Origin: Bacteriovoracaceae bacterium
GTDB lineage: Bacteria > Bdellovibrionota > Bacteriovoracia > Bacteriovoracales > Bacteriovoracaceae
Assembly (NCBI GenBank): GCA_947450475.1
Contig: CANFVK010000002.1
Coordinates: forward strand, 310,001-374,000
Reading direction: 5' to 3'
DNA length: 64,000 nt
The translations under genes and the position numbers were made by a program. A model generated the notes under the pieces. It was given only the letters and a program-made list of their open reading frames with translations, was not told the DNA's origin and did not search any database. Of the stretch, positions 34,015-42,951 are shown piece by piece; position 1 is the first letter of the stretch; the number at the start of each line of letters is the position of its first letter.

Positions 34015-35772
34015 CTAGAAATTTTTCAATAACTCTGCTTTTTTCTGAGTGTCAATATTCAGGTATTGAACTGCATCGTGATGTAGATCAGTAGGGTGAT
34101 AGTTTTTCAACCAACCTTGCTCCAAGATGTAAGCTTGTCGGTGTACACCAAACAATGCCACCACTTCTTCTGCTAAAAACTTATTGAGTTTTTCATAGCG
34201 AGCTGTTCTCTCTGGAGAATCCTGCATTTGAGTTGCAGCTTCAAATTCCTTATTGAATTGAGGATTATCATAGTTAGATCCATTGGCACCAGGTGATTTA
34301 TTTGGTCCATAGAAAAGCTGTAAAAAGTTTTCTGCATCTGGATAATCGGCACCCCAAGCAAGTCCGTAAACTTCTACCGCTTTTTTCTTAACCTTTGCTT
34401 GGAATTCAGGCCATGGACTTGAGATAATTTTAATTTTTACACCAATTTGTTCCATCTGTTTTTGAAAATACTCACCCATCTGTCTTGAAACAGTTGAATC
34501 TGGAATGTCGTATTTTAATTCCGGAAGACCTTTACCATCTGGATATCCAGCTTCGGCCAATAATTTTTTAGCTTCTGTCAGTTTAGGTCCTTTAAAAGGG
34601 TTCACATAATTTTTATCCACACCAGCAATACCTGGTGCAATAATAGATTGAGCAGGAAAAGCAGTATTGTTATAAAAAAGCTCATTAGCCTTTGGCTCAT
34701 CATAAGCTAGATACATAGCTTGTCTTAATTTTTTATTGTGAAAAAGTTTGTTCTCGAAATTGAAAGCTGTATAGGTCACATCAAGCTGAGGTGCGATTTC
34801 CAAAATGAAGCCTTTCTTTGCCAACTCATCTGAAAGCTTGTTGTTTTTGATTGCAGTCGCAAAATTATCTTTGGGAACTGAATAATAATCAATTTCACCT
34901 TTATTTAATTTCAACCATGCAGGTTGCGTTTCTTTCATAACATGCACAACAATTTTTTCGACAAGTGGAAGTCTTTTCCCTGCGTCACTTAATAGATTTT
35001 TAAATTCAGGTGAAGCATCGCTAGGATAGAGTTTTTCTCTGAATGTAGGATTTTTTGTATAAGTAATTTTTTTACCTTGATCAAAGATTGGAAGAATATA
35101 TGGACCTGTTCCAATTGGATGATTGATAAATTCCTTGCCGTACTTGGCAACAACTTCTTTAGATACAGCGTATGTAAATGGCATTGCTAGAGCGTAAAGA
35201 AATTGTGGAAAAGCTTTGGCCAGCTTAAATTGCAATGTGTATTTGTCTAGAGCTTTGACACCTTCAACTTCTTCATCATAATTAGTTGCAGGAAGTTTTG
35301 AATTTTTTTCTCTCCACTCATTTAGACCTTTTAGCTTTCCATCGAGAACCCACCACCCGGTGGCTTGATTTCTAGAATCAGCTAATCTTTTTATTGAATA
35401 AACAAAATCATTTGCTTCAACTTCGCGACCTTTTCCACCAGCAAAAGCAGCATCGTCTTGAAATTTTACTCCGCTACGAAGCTTGAAGGTGTAAGTGATA
35501 CCATCTTTTGAAATAACAGGTAGTGCCGCTGCAAGATTGGGGACTAATTCATAAGGCATTTTTAACCAATGATATTGGAGTAGTCCTTCATATATTTTTG
35601 AGATTTCTCTACCTGAATACAAGTCATCAGCTTGAATAGGATCGAAACCTTTAATTTCTGCGGGGCTTACAAGATTAAGTACTCTTTCGTTACTGTCTTG
35701 TTTTTTTGTACATCCAGCAAAAACCAAAAAGGTGGCGCTTAGAATAATCAATAAGACGTTTGGCATTTTCAT
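34015..35772 (-). CDS. oppA: Oligopeptide ABC transporter substrate-binding lipoprotein OppA
   Basis: Periplasmic peptide-binding lipoprotein (SBP_bac_5 family). The lipobox is FAGC with Cys near residue 20. Family features include the N-terminal FDPIQADDLYSGREISKIYEGL region, the VKFQDD segment with the nearby EANDFVYSIKRL helix, and the C-terminal hinge. Length (585 aa) is slightly above the usual 540. It captures peptides for the OppBCDF channel. An M3 oligopeptidase elsewhere in the window could process the imported peptides. Confidence 0.93.
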   Translation of the reverse strand: MKMPNVLLIILSATFLVFAGCTKKQDSNERVLNLVSPAEIKGFDPIQADDLYSGREISKIYEGLLQYHWLKMPYELVPNLAAALPVISKDGITYTFKLRSGVKFQDDAAFAGGKGREVEANDFVYSIKRLADSRNQATGWWVLDGKLKGLNEWREKNSKLPATNYDEEVEGVKALDKYTLQFKLAKAFPQFLYALAMPFTYAVSKEVVAKYGKEFINHPIGTGPYILPIFDQGKKITYTKNPTFREKLYPSDASPEFKNLLSDAGKRLPLVEKIVVHVMKETQPAWLKLNKGEIDYYSVPKDNFATAIKNNKLSDELAKKGFILEIAPQLDVTYTAFNFENKLFHNKKLRQAMYLAYDEPKANELFYNNTAFPAQSIIAPGIAGVDKNYVNPFKGPKLTEAKKLLAEAGYPDGKGLPELKYDIPDSTVSRQMGEYFQKQMEQIGVKIKIISSPWPEFQAKVKKKAVEVYGLAWGADYPDAENFLQLFYGPNKSPGANGSNYDNPQFNKEFEAATQMQDSPERTARYEKLNKFLAEEVVALFGVHRQAYILEQGWLKNYHPTDLHHDAVQYLNIDTQKKAELLKNF

Positions 35773-35885
35773 TTAAAAAATCCTTTTTTGTGCAAATATA
35801 TAATTGTAATGAGCGAATATTTATATCTAGGATATTAAGCGTTTGTCATGTGTTTAGGTCAACTTTTTTTAACACAGAGCAGGCT

Positions 35886-36551
35886 TTAACGCTCGCAGTT
35901 AGATGGAACTAAAAATAGGGTCATTACTGATTCGCTAAAGGATTTGGACTTTAAAAAGAGTTTAAATTGGGTTCGTTCAAAAAATGCCCTATTGGCCGCA
36001 TAACTATCGACTTCAAATTTATATTTTGGGGTCTCGCGCCAAAGAACAAAATGCTCATTAGAAACTGAGGGATTGAAATCTTCAGGAAATTTTCCATTTG
36101 AAACTGCTCTCATGAAATCTGCAGAAAAGCTAAAAAATTCCTGAATGGCTTTAATCAATTCAGCCCGATCATTTCTGGAGTGAATTTTATCGTATAAGAG
36201 TTGTAATAATTGAGCTTCTTGAATCTTATTGGCACTATTTTGGGGATCAAGATTCAAGGCCAATCGACTTTCACCAATTAAGGGAAAATCTAAGGCCATT
36301 TCAAAAATATTTTTTTCTCGATTGAGCTGGCTTTCATATTCAAAAACATGCTTGGTTTCAGCAAGTTCAATTCGGCCTTTTCCAGAGCCAATAACGCAAA
36401 TTTTTTTAAACTGTTCAGTTAAGAAAGATGCCGATTGCTCGGGACCTTTTCGAGGAAAAAATGAAGCACAAGAAGTTAAAAGTAAGAACGCAATTAATTG
36501 GATTGCGATGCTGGCAAACGAATTTTTTCCATGTCGGATAATAGCTTTAAT
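35886..36551 (-). CDS. Lipoprotein overlapping the TPR gene, LolB-like by context
   Basis: The track gives only 137 aa from an internal ATG at 36299, but the frame is open far upstream. It encodes a typical lipoprotein signal, AIQLIAFLLLTSC-AS, with lipobox LTSC. The frame starts after a stop near 36571 and holds no ATG, GTG or TTG before the signal. The best start is ATT at 36551 with GGAGAG 9 nt upstream (222 aa). The mature protein begins SFFPRKG and contains GKGRIELAETKHVFEYES, a beta-rich pattern recalling LolA/LolB. LolB is encoded next to a TPR protein in some gamma- and betaproteobacteria. It overlaps the TPR gene by 58 nt in its -1 frame. The identity as LolB is inference. Confidence 0.6.
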   Translation of the reverse strand: MKAIIRHGKNSFASIAIQLIAFLLLTSCASFFPRKGPEQSASFLTEQFKKICVIGSGKGRIELAETKHVFEYESQLNREKNIFEMALDFPLIGESRLALNLDPQNSANKIQEAQLLQLLYDKIHSRNDRAELIKAIQEFFSFSADFMRAVSNGKFPEDFNPSVSNEHFVLWRETPKYKFEVDSYAANRAFFERTQFKLFLKSKSFSESVMTLFLVPSNCER

Positions 36552-38341
36552 ACGTCTTCTCTCTCCGTTGGCACTTTAGCTTGATTAAGAGCTTCAGTTA
36601 AAAATTCTTTAGCCTTGTCAAAATTATGCAAGCGTTGATAAATCATCCCTAAGTGTTTTGTGATAATAACATCGGTTTTAACTAATTCAAAAGCTTTCTT
36701 TGCTTCAGCTAATGCTTCGCTAAATTTGCCCGTTTGAAAATAAAACCAAGCCATTGAGTCGCGAATATATCCATCGTCCGGACGAATTTTTACTGCACGA
36801 GAGATATATTCAAAGGCCATATCCATTTTTTCATTGCGTTCTAAATATGAATATCCCAGAAAATTTAATGCGTGAGCGTTATTGGGATCCTTTTCCAGAA
36901 TGGATTGCACCAAGGCTCTGGCTTCAATGAACTGGCCATCTTTTTCCATAATTGATGCCAAGTAATAACTGTGCGATTCAGTAAAACCTTTTTGAGATTT
37001 AACTTCGTTCATGGCATTAATGGCTTTTTTAAATTGAACGGTATCTTCATAAAAGCTCGCTTGAAGCATTTTAATTTCGACTAAGCTTTCTTCATGCTCT
37101 TTCATTCTCTCTTGAGTGAAGGCCATAAACTTTGAAAAGGCTTCGCCATTGATTTTGCCTTGAACATACTCTTCTCTAGCTTGGGAGCCTAACATTTGGC
37201 CGATCTGTACTCCTGCATCTCCATAAAGAGCAGAAGAGGAAGGAATTTTTTTAAAATACTCTATAGCTTCGCCGAATTTATTTGTTTGTTGGTGAAGCGC
37301 TCCAAGATAGTAGATAACCTTGTCGGATTCAGGTACAACCGCCAATACCTCTTTAAATAAATTGGTAGCTTCTTGAAAATTTCCAGCATCAGAGTAAAGG
37401 AGACCTAGTCTTACTTTTAAATTTAAATCATTATTGTCAAGGGAACTCAATGTCTCGGCATAAGGCAGTACTTCCGAATTTTTTTCCATACTAAAAAGTA
37501 CAGTCACGAGACGGGACAATACTGCGACACTAGTAGAATTACCGTCTTTACTTAAAAAATTTTTGTAAACTTTCACGGCTGCAGCTAAATTTTCTTTTTC
37601 TTCATAATAAGCACCGAGGGCCAATGCTGCCTGCGAATAACCGCTATCCATGTGTAGCGATTTTTCAAAAAACTTTTTAGCAGCTTGTTTTTTGCCTCTT
37701 TCATATTCAATTTTACCACGATAAAACGAATAGACTGGTTCTTTATTTTTCCTTTCACATTTTGCAAGAAGTGAGTGAGCCTCAATATACTTTTTTTCTG
37801 CTGTATAGGACTTGGCTAAAAAGAGACAAGCCTCTTCTACATCTGTACTAGAAGAAATAATTTTTTGATAAGTTGCTTTTGCAAGCGCTGGCTTCTCTAG
37901 GGCTGCGTACACCCCTGCCAAGATAAGTCCAATGGAATCATCTTTATATTGAGTTTCTTTAAAAATCGAAACCAAAATAGCCTCAGCTTCCTTCAAATCT
38001 CCCACTCGTATGAGTTCAATTGAAAATTTTCTTTTGAGATAAATATCGTTAGGAACCAATTCAACCACATCTCTTAATATTGCTGCTGCCGTCTGATAGT
38101 CGCCTCGTATAGAGGCATCATTAGCCTTAATGAATAAATCTGATGCTAAAAAAGTAATTGCTGCAGGACCCTGCCCCTTAGCCTTTGAGACCATCTCTTT
38201 TATATTGTCGCCTTTTATGCCTAATTCCTCAGCCGGATCTGCAGCTTTTTTGCTATGAAAAATTGAATGATGTTTTTCCAGTTGAGCGCAAGAAGCTACA
38301 AGAAGTGATATTAGAATGAATGAGCTTTGGATCAATCGCAT
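36494..38341 (-). CDS. TPR-repeat lipoprotein
   Basis: 615-aa envelope protein. The lipobox is VASC with Cys near residue 18 (SLLVASCAQLE). The rest is a long array of tetratricopeptide repeats, visible as recurring pairs such as AALALGAYYEEKENLAAAVKVYKNFL and ALNFLGYSYLERNEKMDMAFEYI. TPR lipoproteins are adaptors that assemble envelope complexes. It overlaps the lipoprotein gene downstream by 58 nt, and the pair recalls the TPR-lolB arrangement known in Pseudomonas. No catalytic domain is seen. Confidence 0.85.
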   Translation of the reverse strand: MRLIQSSFILISLLVASCAQLEKHHSIFHSKKAADPAEELGIKGDNIKEMVSKAKGQGPAAITFLASDLFIKANDASIRGDYQTAAAILRDVVELVPNDIYLKRKFSIELIRVGDLKEAEAILVSIFKETQYKDDSIGLILAGVYAALEKPALAKATYQKIISSSTDVEEACLFLAKSYTAEKKYIEAHSLLAKCERKNKEPVYSFYRGKIEYERGKKQAAKKFFEKSLHMDSGYSQAALALGAYYEEKENLAAAVKVYKNFLSKDGNSTSVAVLSRLVTVLFSMEKNSEVLPYAETLSSLDNNDLNLKVRLGLLYSDAGNFQEATNLFKEVLAVVPESDKVIYYLGALHQQTNKFGEAIEYFKKIPSSSALYGDAGVQIGQMLGSQAREEYVQGKINGEAFSKFMAFTQERMKEHEESLVEIKMLQASFYEDTVQFKKAINAMNEVKSQKGFTESHSYYLASIMEKDGQFIEARALVQSILEKDPNNAHALNFLGYSYLERNEKMDMAFEYISRAVKIRPDDGYIRDSMAWFYFQTGKFSEALAEAKKAFELVKTDVIITKHLGMIYQRLHNFDKAKEFLTEALNQAKVPTEREDVLKLLSDMEKIRLPASQSN

Positions 38342-38768
38342 AAGCCAGTCCTTCGGCAGAAGAGAATTATCTCCCTCTATTCTTTTTCGAACATAGCTGG
38401 CTAAAGCTTTAACAAATATTTCTTTTCTTGGATTAAGGGGATGTTTTTGCGCAGTGTATCTAATACCTGATTTAATTACATTTTTAAATATTGTTAAAAG
38501 TTACATTAAAAATTGTTTGGGAAAATGTTTGACAGCATCAATTTAAAATTGTTATTTCATGGCGTGCATCGCCTGAGAAGTGCAACATAAATCTACGAAA
38601 AACCCAAGTTGTTGATTTTTATAGATAATGTTCCATGGCAAAGAAGTTGTGAAAAAAGTACTCAGGTCGGACATTACGAACAAAAAATATGATAGAAAAC
38701 TTACGGCATTGTGCCGCTAAAGCAATCTTCAGAGAGCCAAATGACTCTCTTAAAAATAGGGGAATAAA
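38342..38768. other. 427-bp intergenic region between divergent genes
   Basis: No ORF of note. It contains an isolated TTGACA at 38529 with only a poor -10 (TTATTT) 17 nt later, a small hairpin CGGCA-TTG-TGCCG near 38700, and AGAGAG/CTCTCT flanking 7-8 nt just upstream of the Shine-Dalgarno of the PhaR-like gene. The last could sequester or stabilise the leader. No riboswitch class was recognised. Confidence 0.4.
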
Positions 38769-39134
38769 ATGAGCGACGTTAGAATCATTAAGCGCTACCA
38801 AAACAGAAAACTTTATGACACACACCAAAGCTGTTACGTGACTCTTGAAGAGATCGCGCAAATCATCAGAGAAGGTAACGAAATCCAAGTTATCGACAAC
38901 AAAACTAAAAATGACATAACTTACATCACTCAAATCCAACTTCTTTTTGATCAAGAGAAAAAATCAACTAGAGCTGGTGACGTAGAACTTCTTAAGAGAG
39001 TTATTCGCTCAGAAGAAGGAACATTTACTGGTTACATCAAAGGTCTTGAAAGAAAGATCGGTGGCGAAGTTGTGGCTCCTTTCATGAACAATGAAATGAA
39101 CTCTACTATTGAAACTACAACTACTTTAAATTAA
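38769..39134 (+). CDS. PhaR-like polyhydroxyalkanoate-synthesis regulator domain protein
   Basis: Small DNA-binding protein with the PHB_acc_N domain at residues about 5-65 (IKRYQNRKLYDTHQSCYVTLEEIAQIIREGNEIQVIDNKT). In PHB-producing bacteria PhaR represses phasin genes and binds PHB granules. This protein lacks most of the C-terminal PHB-accumulation region and no pha gene is nearby. Homologues in non-producing delta-like bacteria are uncharacterised. AGGGG lies 6 nt before the ATG. Confidence 0.85.
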   Translation: MSDVRIIKRYQNRKLYDTHQSCYVTLEEIAQIIREGNEIQVIDNKTKNDITYITQIQLLFDQEKKSTRAGDVELLKRVIRSEEGTFTGYIKGLERKIGGEVVAPFMNNEMNSTIETTTTLN

Positions 39135-39173
39135 TATTCTAAGCATTAGCCCTCTATTATTAAAAGGTTCTTA

Positions 39174-39854
39174 ATGCTTAATAAAATTTCAAAAATAGTT
39201 CAGTTGACACCCGTCTTAATGGCGGGTGTTTTTATTTGTGCTTCTACTCTTCGTGCCGAGGATAAACCCGTAAAGCCTAATATCCACGTCCTCACTAGTG
39301 ATAAAACTGCTCAGAAATTAGGAACCAATGCAGAAGGTAATGAGCGAATCCCTGGAGACATACATAAATTTTCTATGGGTATTGGTATAGGACAAACATT
39401 TTTAAGATCTGACTTGCATGAAAATGGAAATGATAAAATTACCCCTGAACTCTACTACAATTATTCAGCCAGTTACTCATTTGATTTTCTGGCCAACCTT
39501 CACTACTCGGTTCATCACTTCCTCAATCGAAGTGCAACAATAAAAGGGCTCGCGTTAGCAATTAAAGGAAAAGCATTTCAATTTGATGCCTTTTCTCCAT
39601 TTTTCCTGGGAGGATTTGGCTTTTACCTGCCAAGTGCCACTACCGTTGTCAATAATATTTCAACTGAAACCCGTCAGCAGTTAGTCTTTGGTGTCAATGT
39701 TGGTGCCGGAGCCGAATTGAGATTAAATAATAAATACACCATAGGAGCAATTGCTCACTATCATGATCCATTTGATGTGCGCCAGGACGTTGGTGGCAAT
39801 CTAGAGGGGTCATATATGAAACTACTATTAATGGTTTCCTACACTTTAAATTAA
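39174..39854 (+). CDS. Outer-membrane beta-barrel-like protein, unknown
   Basis: 226-aa exported protein with a signal peptide (about 1-27). The mature part shows alternating strands (FSMGIGIGQTFLR, YYNYSASYSFDFLANLHYSVHHF, QLVFGVNVGAGAELRLN) typical of small OmpW/Opa-like barrels, and ends LLLMVSYTLN, without the usual aromatic last residue. Family not recognised. It ends 1 nt before the ArsA-like gene, so it shares their transcript and may supply the outer-membrane side of that system. Confidence 0.6.
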   Translation: MLNKISKIVQLTPVLMAGVFICASTLRAEDKPVKPNIHVLTSDKTAQKLGTNAEGNERIPGDIHKFSMGIGIGQTFLRSDLHENGNDKITPELYYNYSASYSFDFLANLHYSVHHFLNRSATIKGLALAIKGKAFQFDAFSPFFLGGFGFYLPSATTVVNNISTETRQQLVFGVNVGAGAELRLNNKYTIGAIAHYHDPFDVRQDVGGNLEGSYMKLLLMVSYTLN

Positions 39855-39855
39855 A

Positions 39856-40659
39856 ATGTTGCCTGAATGTCATCGCCTCTACATTTTCACCGGCAAAGGC
39901 GGAGTGGGAAAAACAACTCTGGCCATGGCTTTTACAAAATATCTCGAAAATCTCGGGATGAATGTAAAATATAATTGCTTCCATCAAAATGCTGAAAAAA
40001 ATTTAGAAAATGAATTGGATCTTCCCAGTATTGATATGAGCGTGAATTCCAGCGCCGAAATTTATATCGGCAATAAGCTAAACTCAGCAACTATTGCTTC
40101 TTGGATTATGAAAACTCATTTTTTCCAATCACTTTTTCAAATGATACCAGGCCTTGGACATATGATATTGCTCGGGCACTTGATTAATGAGTTAGAGAAC
40201 GATCCATCACTGGTCATTGTTCTAGATTCACCAGCTTCGGGTCATGCCCTCACCATGTTTGAATCATCTTCAAATTTCAAAACTATTTTCAAGAAAGGAC
40301 TTTTGGTTCGTGACATTGAGAGAATGCAGGAGTTTTTAAAAGCTCCTCTTCATTTAAAAACCCATGTCATTACATTAGCGACAGAGTTGTCATTAAGTGA
40401 AGCCCAAGATTTAAAAAATGAACTAGACAACAACCTGCAAGAAACTGATGCTCATTGTGATTTAATTGTTAATGATAGCTTTAAAAAGTTTTTTGAAATT
40501 AATCATGTTGATGAAAGCAAGCTACCTGAATTTCTTTTGCAAAAGATTGAACTCGAAAAAGAAATCGTTAAAAAACATTTTGCACTTCCTCATATCGATC
40601 GATCCAAGCCCTCGGAAATCATACTAGAATTAGCTCAATATCTTGGAGGTTTGATTTGA
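39856..40659 (+). CDS. ArsA/Get3-like ATPase, first of a pair
   Basis: Soluble P-loop ATPase of the ArsA/Get3 group. The deviant Walker A is GKGGVGKTT (residues 13-21) with the signature lysine K14. Switch-like motif VIVLDSPASGHAL near 120-132 corresponds to the family's DTAPTGHTLR. Length (267 aa) is short, lacking much of the C-terminal half of ArsA or Get3. The substrate-binding part may therefore be reduced. The next gene begins at TTGA, overlapping the stop by 4 nt, with GGAGGT inside this gene's 3' end. In ArsA the substrate is arsenite, and in Get3 it is tail-anchored proteins. Neither is proven here. Confidence 0.8.
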   Translation: MLPECHRLYIFTGKGGVGKTTLAMAFTKYLENLGMNVKYNCFHQNAEKNLENELDLPSIDMSVNSSAEIYIGNKLNSATIASWIMKTHFFQSLFQMIPGLGHMILLGHLINELENDPSLVIVLDSPASGHALTMFESSSNFKTIFKKGLLVRDIERMQEFLKAPLHLKTHVITLATELSLSEAQDLKNELDNNLQETDAHCDLIVNDSFKKFFEINHVDESKLPEFLLQKIELEKEIVKKHFALPHIDRSKPSEIILELAQYLGGLI

Positions 40660-41708
40660 TCATTCCTTCTAAAAAAGTTGAAATCTTTTGTGGTACTGGA
40701 GGCGTTGGAAAAACGACTATTGCTACAGCAAGAGCTCTTTCTCTTGCGCTTCTTGGAAAAAAAGTTTTACTCATCACAATTGATCCAGCAAAACGACTCA
40801 AGCAAATATTAAATATCCACAATTCAGAGAATGGTGAAATTAATAAGATTTCGCTAGAGCTCTTTGATCGCGAAGCTGACATGAGTTTTGATGCCATCTT
40901 AATGTCACCCAAGGCAACACTTGACCGTATGGCCCATGAAAAAGGACTTCATCAAGAATTTGAATCTACTATTATAAAGACTCTTTCACGTCCCTATGGC
41001 GGTATGAATGAAATTATGTCAATCATTGAGGTTCAGTTTCAATTAGAAAAAAATCTCTATGACACAATCATTCTAGACACTCCTCCAGGAAAGCACTTTA
41101 TCGACTTTTTAGAATCTTCTGAGAAGATTAAGAATTTTTTTGATAAGTCATTTTTAGAAATATTTGAGTATCTTGGGAAAAGTATATCTGGCCCCAAAAA
41201 ACCTAGAGGATTTATATCCAGCATAGTTAATGCGGGAGTTAGAAAGCTGCTTAAATATCTAGAAGATGTAACTGGTGCAGAGTTCGTTGTCGAATTCATA
41301 GAAGCCGTTCTTGCACTTTACAAATGTCGTGATTCTTTTTTGAATGCGCTTCAATTCCAAGAGGATCTAAAGAAAAGTAGTTTTTCAAATTGGTTCTTGG
41401 TGACATCTGTCGAGCAACAAAAGATGAGTGAAGCCCAGGACTTAAAAATACAAGCGTCTCATTTCATGCATGAAGATCATTATCTTATCATTAATAAATG
41501 CTTGAAACTTTTTTTGGATCAATGGGAGCCAGTAGAGAATAAGGCATTAATCAGTTTAAAAAAATCCATGCTTAAACGAGAACTTGATCTACAAAACTTT
41601 GCAAGTAATAATTTTTCAAAAATTTTAAAGTTCCATGAAATCAACCACCCCTCTCCTCTTGAACACGTTAAAAAGCTCTCGGAGATGTTTTTGGAACAGT
41701 CTACATAA
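40656..41708 (+). CDS. ArsA/Get3-like ATPase, second of a pair
   Basis: Second ArsA-like ATPase, 350 aa, translated from TTG with GGAGGT 5 nt upstream. Its Walker A is GTGGVGKTT (13-21): the signature lysine that acts on the partner subunit is replaced by Thr14. The switch motif IILDTPPGKHFIDF near 133 replaces DTAPTGHTLR. A long helical insert follows (about 150-250). The two paralogues are adjacent and coupled, and their P-loops are complementary, so a heterodimer is likely. Mycobacterial Rv3679/Rv3680 is a comparable pair from memory. Confidence 0.8.
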   Translation: MIIPSKKVEIFCGTGGVGKTTIATARALSLALLGKKVLLITIDPAKRLKQILNIHNSENGEINKISLELFDREADMSFDAILMSPKATLDRMAHEKGLHQEFESTIIKTLSRPYGGMNEIMSIIEVQFQLEKNLYDTIILDTPPGKHFIDFLESSEKIKNFFDKSFLEIFEYLGKSISGPKKPRGFISSIVNAGVRKLLKYLEDVTGAEFVVEFIEAVLALYKCRDSFLNALQFQEDLKKSSFSNWFLVTSVEQQKMSEAQDLKIQASHFMHEDHYLIINKCLKLFLDQWEPVENKALISLKKSMLKRELDLQNFASNNFSKILKFHEINHPSPLEHVKKLSEMFLEQST

Positions 41709-41722
41709 AAAAAGGAACACTA

Positions 41723-42943
41723 ATGACATATAACATTTCTAGCAAAGATCAATTAGAGCATTTTGTCCGAGATCACTGGGATGAGATTAACATTTATATT
41801 GAGAAACTCAAAGAAGGCTTGCCTATTCCCTTCTACTCCAGCGTTGACATTAGAGAAAGTAGAGAGAAATTCGCACCAGTGGATCACAACATGTATCCGG
41901 CCGGCTTCAATAACCTTTGTGCCGCAGATCTTCTAGATGCTCGAAAAATTTCCGATGAAGCAATAAAAAAAATTGCTCCGCAGTCAAAAAACATTGGCAT
42001 TATTCCGGAATCACATACAAAAAACTTGATGTACCTTGATCATTTGGCAACATTAAAAAAACTTATTTCTGACTGCGATTACAATGTTTATATTCTGAGC
42101 TTTGACTCAACTTTGTTTCCCAACAATGAAGATCTCATTTCATTGACTTCGCATTCAGGAACTCAACTTTCAATTTATCGTGGCTTTATTAAAGATCAAA
42201 GTATTTACGCCAATAAAGTTCAACTTGACTTCATCATCAACAACAACGATCAGTCCAACCCTTGGCCGATAGAGTGGAAAGAAATTCGCACTCCGATTGA
42301 ACCTACACCACTCATTGGATGGTTTAGACGACAAAAAAATACCCATTTCTTTTACTACAAAAAAATTGCAGATGAATTTGCTGCAAATTTTGATATTGAT
42401 CCAAACTTAATTCAGGCTCAATTTAGAGCTGTCGAAGATGTTGATTTTGAAACGAAACAAGGCTTAGAAAAATTAGGTAACGCAGTTGATGAAGTTATTT
42501 CTCACCTAAAGCCAGGCTCAAAAGTTTTTGTCAAAGCTTCTAAAGGGACCTATGGAATGGGGATCAGTGTAGTATCATCGGGTGAAGAAATCATCAACAT
42601 GAATCGCAAGACTCGTAATAAAATGGACATTGGAAAAAATAGTATTAAATTTACTTCGCTTTTAGTGCAAGAGGGTGTCGAGACTATTTTAAAATATGAC
42701 GATATGCCGGCTGAAATTACCGTCTATTTAATTGATGGTAAAAGTATCGGAGGCTTCATGCGTGTCAATGGTGAAAAAGATAGTCTCGGCAATCTAAACA
42801 GTCGAGGAATGGTTTTCAGGAAACTTTGCATGGGAAATCTTGTTGAATCAGCTGAAGATCACAACACAAAGGAAGCACTGTATTCGCTAATTGCTAGGCT
42901 TGCAACCATCGCCTCTGCCTATGAAATAAAAGAAGTTATTTAG
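41723..42943 (+). CDS. gshA: Glutamate-cysteine ligase, GshA (PF08886-type)
   Basis: Probable gamma-glutamylcysteine synthetase of the shorter bacterial GshA family, unrelated in sequence to E. coli GshA. The family-like motif APVDHNMYPAGFNNLCAADL is near residues 50-70. An ATP-grasp-like C-terminal half contains KVFVKASKGTYGMGISVV (near 270-285) and metal-binding acidic residues. Length (406 aa) is a little below the usual 430. It makes gamma-Glu-Cys from Glu, Cys and ATP. No gshB is seen nearby. The two downstream genes supply the cysteine. Confidence 0.85.
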   Translation: MTYNISSKDQLEHFVRDHWDEINIYIEKLKEGLPIPFYSSVDIRESREKFAPVDHNMYPAGFNNLCAADLLDARKISDEAIKKIAPQSKNIGIIPESHTKNLMYLDHLATLKKLISDCDYNVYILSFDSTLFPNNEDLISLTSHSGTQLSIYRGFIKDQSIYANKVQLDFIINNNDQSNPWPIEWKEIRTPIEPTPLIGWFRRQKNTHFFYYKKIADEFAANFDIDPNLIQAQFRAVEDVDFETKQGLEKLGNAVDEVISHLKPGSKVFVKASKGTYGMGISVVSSGEEIINMNRKTRNKMDIGKNSIKFTSLLVQEGVETILKYDDMPAEITVYLIDGKSIGGFMRVNGEKDSLGNLNSRGMVFRKLCMGNLVESAEDHNTKEALYSLIARLATIASAYEIKEVI

Positions 42944-42951
42944 GAGTATAT

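Noticed and set aside
36229-36579. 116-aa plus-strand ORF opposite the lipoprotein
   Set aside because: It mirrors the lipoprotein frame. The opposite strand has a signal peptide and lipobox, so this is a shadow.
38529-38557. TTGACA with a 17-nt spacer to TTATTT
   Set aside because: The -10 box matches the consensus at only a few positions, so it is noted inside the intergenic entry and not called as a promoter.
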